Of a DNA stretch of 64,000 bases, positions 59,801 through 64,000 are shown one piece after another. Made by a program: the position numbers and the translations under genes. The stretch covers positions 24,290,869 through 24,354,868 of the forward strand of contig NC_088779.1 in NCBI RefSeq assembly GCF_954871325.1. The letters are read 5' to 3'. This DNA is from Gordionus sp. m RMFG-2023 (lineage: Eukaryota; Nematomorpha; Gordioida; Chordodea; Parachordodidae). Below the pieces are notes generated by a model. It did not search any database, was not told the origin of the DNA, and was given only the letters and a program-made list of their open reading frames with translations. Position 1 is the first letter of the stretch, and each line of letters opens with the position of its first letter.

Positions 59801-62800
59801 TTTTAATAACCTTGACTCATGAAGGTATGTAATTACATTAATATGAGATGTTAATAAAACACCTTAAAAAATAAAGGTATTAAAAGTAAGTGATTTCTCA
59901 TTGTATTAAAATTATGAAACTAAATATTTTTAAAATATTTTAATAAAAGTTTAATTTAGCTTTTGTGGTAGCTAATATTGTTAAACTTCCCGATTAAGAT
60001 TTTAGCCAAAATAATATTATATTAAGCCTAGAGAATTCAAAGTCCAAACCTTTTTCCCATCTATAAGCAAAATCTCCAGGCTTACATAATATTCTTTTAG
60101 AATAAATCTTAATCGGGCCGTTTTAAAAAATCGACCAAAAAGAACAGTATGAATATTAATTTCAAAAGATTCAAAAATGAATTAAATATTCGATTTGTTT
60201 CAAGAATAATAACTGCGAATATCATTAATAGAAGTCGCATTTTACAAACAATTCCTATTTCTGCTTCTTCTTTAGAAAGAATTTGGTCGATTTGGTTTAA
60301 TATTCTTACTAAAATAGAAATCGATTGAAGATCCCGACAACAGGAAACATGTAAAGAAAATGATAATATATTGAATATGAATCAGAACAAGACTCTGCCA
60401 CGGAGAGCGAAACATTAGTTATTGAATGGCAATGAATTTAAAAAATAGATTATTTTTATTATTATATACAAAATAGTCTTAAAAAACATTTATTAGAATT
60501 CGACCAAATTTGACCATATTTATCAGGTCAACAGTCAATTGACCGAATCGTATTTGCTGGTTAAATACGTAACCCTGGTTTTAGATAATAATAAAAATAA
60601 GTGTATTTATAGAGGAAAACCCCATGAAAAACATTTAGATAGACGAAAGAATCAGGATTTGAAAAAAAAAAATCGGACAGGGTTCGCCCTTAAATTTACT
60701 AAAGTTTGTGTCCAAAATATCAAAAAATTAAATTCAAAAACTTTCGAAACTTTAATTAAAAAAAAAATCACATGTCCAAAATATAATTTTAGAAAATTTT
60801 TATCAATTTCAAAAATATAAAATAAGCGATTTTAGTAAAATTTGCAAAAGTTTAAAAACTTTTCGAATTTTTTTTTTCTAAAAAAAAATTTTGGGCATAG
60901 CCAGATGATGACATTTTTGGTATTACAGATATTAAATGATAATTTATATAGAATATCTCCCGGCTCGCAATCGCGTAAAAAAGAGGGGTAATTCTCTTAG
61001 GTAAGACGCGATTTTGTGATTTTTATTATATTTAAAAAAAAAATTGTTTAATTTATATATTTTCAATAAAAAAATTTCTGGGGCCTAAAAAATTCGGCCC
61101 AATCCAGTAAAATTTGCAAAAGTTTAAAAACTTTTCGAATTTTTTTTTTCTAAAAAAAAATTTTGGGCATTTTTGGTATTACAGATATTAAATGATAATT
61201 TATATAGAATATCTCCCGGCTCGCAATCGCGTAAAAAAGAGGGGTAATTCTCTTAGGTAAGACGCGATTTTGTGATTTTTATTATATTTAAAAAAAAAAT
61301 TGTTTAATTTATATATTTTCAATAAAAAAATTTCTGGGGCCTAAAAAATTCGGCCCAATCCAGATCAACACAAGAAAATTAGAATCAGCCGCGATCTAAC
61401 TTGCAGATGATTTCTAACTTAGCCGTTCCTTCTTCTACCCCCTAAAATGTTTAAAAAAATCGAGACTCAACGTAATATCTTATACTTTCGGTTAGAAATG
61501 AAAACAAAGATCAAATCAGTTTTCTAAGAAATTTTTCCAGCGCCACCAGAATCTTCGACTGAAGGATCTTTGTTGGCCATACACGAATAAATAAATATCC
61601 GGTTAAAACGGAAAAAGACCGAATCAGTTTTCCATGAAGAAGAAAAGATCTTTAAAAACAGCGGTAAAAGCAAAGGCCCCGCCCCAAACTTCTACTGAAT
61701 AAGGACCTTTTGCCTTCAATAAACATGAATAATTCAAATAAATAAAATAAATAAAATTATAATAATCTATAATAAATTTAAGAAATATATTTTTAAAAAA
61801 TGATTACTATCAACGAAAAATAATGAAATACGATATTTATAATCTGATTAATTTGTATAACTATTTTTATTTATTAATTTATATAAATTATAAATATAAT
61901 ATTTTTTGATTTAAAAATGAGATTGGAATAGCCTAGTTAATGAATCATTAATACTTTGTATAAAATTTTAAAATAGATTAAATCTCTCTATAAAAAAAAA
62001 TAAACCCTTTTATTTCAGGTAATATAATACAAGAGAGCCCTGTGTATAAATCAAATTTTTAGGCCATGCCCGGTTTTAAACCCGGTCCGGTCCGGGTTTT
62101 TATTTTTAAACCCGATCCTGATTTTTAAAAATTTCGTCATTTAAAAATAATTTTTCGAAATATCTTTAACAAATCTTATTTTTTGGTGAGATGAGAATTT
62201 ACATATATTTATTACCCTTGAAAGCGGGAGAAATAACCCATATTGCCAGCGGACCGCGACTCGAAAATTGCCCCAGAGAGGTTTCGAGGAAAAACAATGG
62301 TATTATTATTATCACCGTGATTATTAGGTAAGCGATTACGAATGAACCTTATTTTTAAGAAAATAAATAAAAAAGTAGATATCATCTTTTTTTCTTTCTT
62401 ACTTTCTTTCTTTTTTTTTGATTCATTTATCTTGCGGACCCCAGATCTTAATCACTAATAATAAAAAAATTCACTCTTTATAAAGTATCATAATGAAACC
62501 TGAAATGATTTACTTGTTCAATATTATATTTTTTTTTTAAAAATGGAATAAATATTTTAATCATGTTTTTATCGTGAATTTGTAAATAGGACATTATATT
62601 TGGAGTAAACGACTTCAAAAGTAAACTCCGCGAAATAATTTCTTATTCAGAAATTCACCAATCAAAAAGAAAAGATATTTAATAATAAATTATAATAATG
62701 AGTTATAGTGCACACAAATTGAGCGTTTACGGTTTGCCATAATTTTTTAATAAAAAAAAACGTAACGCGTCTCTTGTTTGTATTGAGGTTGCCATCGTCG

Positions 62801-63884
62801 ATTCAAAATTTTAAATAAGTTCTAAAAAGGATTTGTCTTTGAAAATTTAATTTCTAAATATTCCTTTTTAGAATATAAGTAAGTTGTTTATATTACATTT
62901 TATATAATATTACAAAGAGAAGAATAAAATAAGTAATGAAAACACAAACTTATTTGCGTTTTTAAAATGGTTGCTAACGCCAAACGGTAATTTTACCAAT
63001 TTACACGAGGCCATTTGAAATGCATTATTTTTGAAACGCTCAATTTGTGCGCGCGCACTATTATAAAATAATATGAAAATGCTTGTACGGTGCCATTTTT
63101 TTTTAAAAAAAGTAGCGAATTATATTTTCTTTAATTAATGGTTATTTATGCCTTATGTTGACCTCTTTTTATTTAAACGGCTATTAAGCTTTTCTAAAAT
63201 AACGCTAACAAGTTACCTTTTACTAGACTTGACCTGATAAAATCAAAAATCGAGTAATGTAGATATTCGATTCTCTTTAAACATTTAGCCGAATCTAAAA
63301 ACACATAATAACCGACTCGTTTTTGAATGATTCTATTCGAATTATTTTGTTCGATTTAAATCATTCGAAAAGAGAAATGTAAACGATATTACAAGAGACG
63401 TTACGAGCTTCGAATTTTGTTGATTAAGAAGCGGGTGTATAATTTGTTTTTTTATAAGACAAATATAAACCAAATAATTAGAATACTACTTCTTCTATTT
63501 TTTTTGTGGGGGGGGGGGGTCTATTCGCAACACAAAACGTGTTCAGGTGTATTAATTTTAAAAATAATATTTCGCGAGTATTTAATTTTAATATATACCT
63601 CCACCGTGTCGATAGGCGATATAAGGGAATCTCCAAACGTTACCCAGTCCCAGGGACAAATGAATACAGGCTAGTACGAACCCGTACGTGCTCTTCCATC
63701 GCTTCCTGAATATTGCGTCGTCCTCGAGCTCTGTACTCACCGAGCTTATAGAGGCGGACCGTATCTTTGTAGGGGAAGATTCTCCCGTCACTAATATGGG
63801 AATCGACTTCATGGGGTTATAACCCGATTTTTCGTTAACCATCGATGTTTTGAGATCGTTTGGTTGCGCTAGATTGGGTTGCAT
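35415..63884 (-). CDS. SLC6 sodium-coupled transporter with enlarged EL2 and very long C-terminus, 17 exons
   Basis: A plasma-membrane neurotransmitter/amino-acid:sodium symporter of the LeuT fold. Seventeen exons (63884-63599, 62347-62216, 56807-56664, 48266-47840, 47643-47520, 47310-47179, 45327-45099, 44298-44057, 43424-43160, 41195-40762, 40205-40040, 39695-39573, 39370-39227, 37371-37205, 36645-36403, 36192-36081, 35809-35415) are phase-compatible at every junction and total 3765 nt, 1254 residues. TM1 has LGLGNVWRFPYIAYRHGGG. Gly, not Asp, precedes LGN, which argues against a monoamine substrate and for amino-acid, GABA-like or orphan members. TM3-EL2 has WNTNDC, TM6 FFSNFV...ASHNSFFNN, TM8 LGINSQL...TSIMD. 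Family members are usually 600-700 residues. The transporter core is secure; exons 12-17 rest on phase, base composition and order only. Confidence 0.85.
36081..36192 (-). CDS. SLC6 exon 16 (candidate tail exon)
   Basis: The acceptor follows a T-run/A-run, AAAAG|GGG. It reads GSDKFFIETDYPMHSFVFGR and ends in a strong donor TCAG|GTAGGT. A second acceptor 10 bases inside would shift phase and is not used in the model. Confidence 0.65.
36403..36645 (-). CDS. SLC6 exon 15 (candidate tail exon)
   Basis: Acceptor TATTAG|GAT, 81 codons in phase 0, donor AAG|GTCTAT. It encodes polar, probably helical sequence (DDSRNYYSPRFRSQDFSVD, then NDLWNKIKTAYLHNNEKEKF). No domain recognised. Confidence 0.6.
36733..36895. 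mobile_element. CAGAGACCTG-family hAT-like MITE in SLC6 intron 14
   Basis: CAGAGACCTGAAGG at one end and CTGCAGGTCTCTG at the other, 163 bp, with a GGCCGGGCC core arm. No flanking duplication is visible. Confidence 0.7.
36960..37030. repeat. GCATT...GCGAATTCGTG palindrome
   Basis: A 71-bp imperfect palindrome with arms GCATTTAGTTAACGCGAATT and its near-inverse ending GTGAATGC. It belongs to a small family with members near 9932 and 58630-58722. Confidence 0.65.
37205..37371 (-). CDS. SLC6 exon 14 (candidate tail exon)
   Basis: Acceptor CATTTAG|GC, phase-matched to exon 13. It reads YKEVVFMELPKDLMTKIDEP and then PLDIDVPSNMILLPNSAQP. Donor CAA|GTTTTT, phase 0, just before an in-frame stop. 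Confidence 0.6.
37917..38117. mobile_element. 201-bp element with 15-bp perfect TIRs
   Basis: GTTAGCGTCAATGTG at the left end and its exact inverse CACATTGACGCTAAC at the right. Flanks are TA-rich, so the duplication cannot be judged. The family is not recognised. It lies in SLC6 intron 13. Confidence 0.75.
38624..38962 (-). pseudogene. Candidate alternative last exon of SLC6 interrupted by a MITE
   Basis: Removing the MITE at 38680-38901 and one target copy gives a minus-strand reading YPSSHFPKILMTQLFIPPSY then RAPEPGYFVFTNQ and a stop. An acceptor AAGAG|GG is phase-compatible with exon 13, giving DG|Y as exon 14 also does. With the MITE present, this reading ends inside the element. Whether it was ever an exon is inference. 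Confidence 0.35.
38680..38901 (+). mobile_element. TAGTGTTGTTAAACGG-family hAT-like MITE, 8-bp TSD
   Basis: TTGTTGTTAAACGGCTCG at one end and CGAGCCGTTTAATAACACTA near the other. CGGAGGTA is duplicated on the flanks (38672-38679 and 38902-38909). It is long-armed, with arms of more than 50 bp matching closely, so probably young. Confidence 0.82.
39227..39370 (-). CDS. SLC6 exon 13 (candidate tail exon)
   Basis: Acceptor ATACAAAG|GA. It reads STNLCIKDLLFINPNAPAGK then polar sequence to KYSLFDG, donor G|GTTTTA. GC content is well above the surrounding intron, as expected of coding sequence. Confidence 0.6.
39573..39695 (-). CDS. SLC6 exon 12 (candidate tail exon)
   Basis: Acceptor ATTTAAG|AT, phase-matched to exon 11. 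LDYCNFMRIDYNQFFEY then polar sequence to ACAG|GTTATC. A stronger donor TAT|GTAAGC lies inside but does not fit the next exon. Exon 11 can also join exon 13 directly in phase, so this exon may be skipped. Confidence 0.45.
40040..40205 (-). CDS. SLC6 exon 11: WGP motif
   Basis: Acceptor CATAAAG|AGA, phase 0. RLIKCISATPEWGPFTENHQ is the family's post-TM12 signature (rL....tP...WGP..e). It then reads on through a basic helix. A stop follows 8 bases after the chosen donor G|GTTCAT, so this could also be a terminal exon. Confidence 0.8.
40762..41195 (-). CDS. SLC6 exon 10: TM12 and a 115-residue polar insert
   Basis: After ATTTAG it reads KNQGFDSKTVWITGLAWAIS and TM12 (PLIIIISVFVYHFLRTG), then about 115 polar residues with basic clusters such as KHYRRLFFDRSRNRLRIKK. 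An alternative phase-0 donor GGG|GTAAAA right after FLRTG would skip the insert. The insert's raised GC content suggests it is translated. The far donor GAG|GTTGGC is weak. Confidence 0.75.
41700..42175. mobile_element. 476-bp element with long imperfect TIRs in SLC6 intron 9
   Basis: About 55 bp at each end are inverted copies: TTTGAAAAGC...GGCCTAGGCTAT...ATATGGGTGTCA on the left, and the inverse on the right ending TTTTTCAAAAG. The interior is GC-richer than the intron and non-coding. The family is unknown. Confidence 0.65.
42468..42746. mobile_element. 279-bp hAT-like MITE in SLC6 intron 9
   Basis: The ends TAAAGATCTGCAAAAG and CCGATGCAGAACACTA are imperfect inverted repeats with GGCCCGA next to them. 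The flanks GTTTCAGA and GTTCCAGA differ at one of 8 positions. Confidence 0.7.
43160..43424 (-). CDS. SLC6 exon 9: TM10-TM11
   Basis: Acceptor TATACACAG|AGA. It reads RGVYLIEFVDFETTAWSLLA, then ALLECVIVSWVYGADHLLLD and TM11. The donor is the weak site G|GTTTTT at 43159. It is chosen because it leaves the one base that the exon 10 acceptor needs; nearby alternatives break phase. Confidence 0.82.
44057..44298 (-). CDS. SLC6 exon 8: EL4 end, TM8-TM9
   Basis: The acceptor has a T-run then A-run, TTTAAAAAAG|AT. It reads PSFIYVIYPVII, LWGFLLFATITQLGINSQLF and TSIMDEKIPHF, then TM9. The sodium-site LDS is INS here, a conservative change at a usually acidic position. Donor AAG|GTTTCA, phase 0. Confidence 0.9.
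44375..44697. mobile_element. Diverged TAGAGGTCTGCAG hAT-like MITE in SLC6 intron 7
   Basis: The left end TAGAGGTCTGCAGC and right end ACCGCGGACTTA are imperfect inverted repeats with GGCGGG-rich subterminal sequence, as in the family of 21267-22009. It ends only 77 bp from exon 8. Confidence 0.5.
45099..45327 (-). CDS. SLC6 exon 7: TM6-TM7
   Basis: It starts VWHDAVVQSFFSNFVCWGPI, the unwound TM6 region, then MASHNSFFNNLLRDS and TM7 LAAIIIGVISFAIVSYISFH. The family SYN is SHN here. It ends DVAPK plus one base before GTTAAA. Confidence 0.92.
46050..46555. repeat. Foldback with arms of about 200 bp in SLC6 intron 6
   Basis: The left arm (AGGAGAAAAAGAGGTAAAAT..., then ATATCAAAATTTAAATTTG) is repeated in inverse on the right at about 85-90% by eye. 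A loop near 46280-46320 contains GGCCTGGCTATGTCTGC. Confidence 0.7.
46636..46712 (+). mobile_element. tRNA-like SINE head
   Basis: TTCAAGTTGGTGCATGC resembles a D-arm/A-box and GTGGTTCGAACTC a T-arm/B-box at tRNA spacing, with an anticodon-arm-like CAACTTAGAAACGGGAGG between. Acceptor pairing is absent, so it is not a tRNA gene. It is probably the promoter part of a tRNA-derived SINE. Confidence 0.5.
47179..47310 (-). CDS. SLC6 exon 6: TM5
   Basis: It reads VAYVACLYPFVLFIVIFIRV then QSLTGARPGMIKFFLPD (family: V.YftA.FPY..l.ilLiRg.tLpGa..Gi.fyl.Pd). Donor GAA|GTATTT, phase 0. Confidence 0.92.
47520..47643 (-). CDS. SLC6 exon 5: TM4
   Basis: Acceptor AAATCAAG|A. It reads VFLGENLGKQLRLSWQLALG then IWIIVFAVLIKGHKFSGK (family: WqLal.L..aW.iv...i.KGvksSGK). 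Donor AAG|GTAGAA, phase 0. Confidence 0.92.
47840..48266 (-). CDS. SLC6 exon 4: enlarged extracellular loop 2
   Basis: Acceptor AAAAATAG|AC TGC and donor AA|GTAAAA. About 141 codons fill the TM3-TM4 loop, against roughly 50-70 residues in the family. It has seven N-glycosylation sequons (NTT, NFS, NLS, NKS, NTS, NGS, NNS). The loop's first conserved cysteine is at the exon start; the next (LKDCYPSY) is far downstream, so the disulfide loop is stretched. It ends SPVLATEQYLK, the usual approach to TM4. Confidence 0.85.
48496..48667. mobile_element. 172-bp hAT-like MITE in SLC6 intron 3
   Basis: It starts CAGAGATCTGCAGAGGTACC and ends GTACCCGGGCTAGCTG. Flanks ATAAAAAT and ATAAAAAA match at 7 of 8. 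It is related to 32326-33301. Confidence 0.6.
49685..49978. mobile_element. AGGAATCCAAA-ended element in SLC6 intron 3
   Basis: The left TAGGAATCCAAATCG and right CGGTTTGGATTCCTG are inverted ends like those of the 3812-4620 element, with TTCGGTTT motifs inside. No duplication seen. Confidence 0.55.
50111..53045 (-). mobile_element. RTE-clade LINE, minus-strand copy
   Basis: An apurinic-like endonuclease region (IIGGDLNAHVGKARDSYK, YILISRR; frame 52843-51818) is followed by a reverse transcriptase frame (51701-50436) with LDLEKAFDRI, QGLALSPLLF and FADDIVILAES. Its 5' part includes the CACCCTGCGCAAAGTGGC leader typical of such elements. The 3' end lies at an A-rich tract. The endonuclease frame stops at 51818 where the partner copy reads on. 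Both copies share a further TGA and a frameshift between the two domains. It lies in SLC6 intron 3. Confidence 0.9.
53100..55915 (+). mobile_element. RTE-clade LINE, plus-strand copy
   Basis: Endonuclease frame 53476-54273 and reverse transcriptase frame 54333-55598. From about 53390 to 55870 it is almost identical to the inverse of the other copy (four amino-acid differences in 421 reverse transcriptase residues). Upstream of 53390 similarity falls to roughly 80-85% and then ends. The shared TGA at 54271 and nearby frameshift mean neither copy encodes an unbroken protein. A-rich 3' end near 55915. Confidence 0.9.
56664..56807 (-). CDS. SLC6 exon 3: TM3
   Basis: Acceptor TTCATACAG|GG. It reads IGYAMLTISTLAAMYFNMIN, the substrate-site helix, then SLQEKLPWEHCNNWWNTN. 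Donor AATG|GTCTCT leaves one base, completed by exon 4 to give the conserved WNTNDC. Confidence 0.92.
57225..57395. repeat. Three-unit repeat of about 65 bp in SLC6 intron 2
   Basis: Units share GGCCACCAATA..TTTGAAGCGATAAA followed by an AT-rich part. An inverted relative is at about 2570-2605. Confidence 0.55.
57880..58065. mobile_element. GCTGCATTTAT-family MITE relative
   Basis: The right part (GCATCGCTTGAGCGAATGGC...AAATGCAG) matches the element at 9443-9674. The left end is diverged. Confidence 0.5.
58630..58722. repeat. CCCTGCATTCACAGTTAGC palindromic repeat
   Basis: TTCACAGATAACGCAAATTC on the left and GAATTCGTGCTAACTGTGAA on the right form an imperfect palindrome, as at 36960-37030. 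Confidence 0.6.
59975..60131 (+). mobile_element. Diverged TAGTGTTGTTAA-family hAT-like MITE
   Basis: It begins TAATATTGTTAAACTTCCCG and ends near CGGGCCGTTTTAAAAAATCG. The internal CTATAAGCAAAATCTCCAGG matches the copy at 7998-8158. It lies in SLC6 intron 2. Confidence 0.55.
60834..61375 (+). repeat. Recent tandem duplication of about 270 bp in SLC6 intron 2
   Basis: The block starting AGTAAAATTTGCAAAAG recurs at 61106 with almost no change except a missing stretch of about 16 bp (CATAGCCAGATGATGA). It ends with GGCCCAATCCAG in both copies. Confidence 0.85.
62216..62347 (-). CDS. SLC6 exon 2: TM2
   Basis: Acceptor AAATAAG|GT. It reads GSFVIAYLIITVIIIIPLFF then LETSLGQFSSRGPLAIW, the family's IPLFFLE.sLGQf..G pattern. 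Donor G|GTAATA, one base into the next codon. Confidence 0.92.
63599..63884 (-). CDS. SLC6 exon 1: N-terminus and TM1
   Basis: ATG at 63884. About 60 polar residues precede RKRWKSTYGFVLACIHLSLG and the LGNVWRFPY sodium-site signature. It ends inside the HGGG motif, G|GTATAT. Only 116 bp lie upstream, so the promoter is outside the window. Confidence 0.92.
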
Positions 63885-64000
63885 TATAAGTGTCGCATAT
63901 TAAACGTCATTTTTATTACTAAAATTAATAGTCCACGTTCGAGATTTAATACTTTATTTTAGTAATTAAAAAAATAAAATAATTGCTTATTTTTTTGAAA

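Noticed and set aside
60539-60820. A 93-codon plus-strand frame rich in Lys and Asn
   Set aside because: It overlaps the start of the tandem duplication, has no recognised motif and has intron-like composition.
1-64000. CRISPR arrays, bacterial operons or terminators
   Set aside because: No regular short repeats with unique spacers and no prokaryotic gene organisation; introns, SANT and SLC6 genes and LINEs show an animal genome.

Overview
The window is AT-rich animal-type DNA with short coding exons, GT/AG introns, RTE-clade LINEs, LTR-element fossils and many short hAT-like DNA transposons. I take it to be an invertebrate metazoan. Similar base composition occurs in planarians and other flatworms, Hydra, rotifers and myxozoans, and I cannot narrow it further. 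Most host coding sequence lies in exons too short or without an ATG, so it does not show as long open frames. I found it by translating GC-richer islands and joining them at splice sites with matching phase.

Three host genes are well supported, all on the minus strand. (1) The 5' end of an eIF2B epsilon (EIF2B5) gene, 747 to the left edge, four exons. (2) A TADA2/ADA2 transcriptional adaptor, 23224-17179, seven exons: ZZ finger, SANT domain, ADA2 linker, then an unusual basic C-terminal exon. (3) A sodium-coupled SLC6 transporter, 63884-35415, modelled in 17 exons that sum to a multiple of three (3765 nt, about 1254 residues). It has the full 12-helix core, a greatly enlarged glycosylated extracellular loop 2 and about 560 residues of hydrophilic C-terminus, roughly twice the usual family length.

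Layout: 0-0.75 kb EIF2B5; 0.75-5.5 kb hAT transposase remnant, 270-bp tandem repeat and three hAT-like elements; 5.5-11 kb AT-rich DNA with MITEs and unassigned exon-like islands; 11.1-15.03 kb a rearranged LTR-element fossil with inverted arms, flanked by one 5-bp target duplication; 17.2-23.2 kb TADA2, carrying a hAT element and a Ty3/Gypsy fragment in introns; 24.4-27.2 kb a Ty3/Gypsy-like fossil with short LTRs; 28.6-29.9 kb a DIRS-like reverse transcriptase fossil; 31.3-33.3 kb hAT-like elements, one nested in another; 35.4-63.9 kb SLC6, whose introns hold two nearly identical RTE LINEs head to head (50.1-55.9 kb), foldback elements, a tRNA-like SINE head and many MITEs.

The most unusual feature is at 11634-11683. 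Between two copies of the same LTR lies a 50-base complement of tRNA-Ile nucleotides 27-76 including CCA. It stops exactly before position 26 and carries G where the eukaryotic tRNA-Ile gene has A34, as expected if inosine-34 was copied. The three host genes do not form a pathway; they are neighbours in a repeat-rich landscape.
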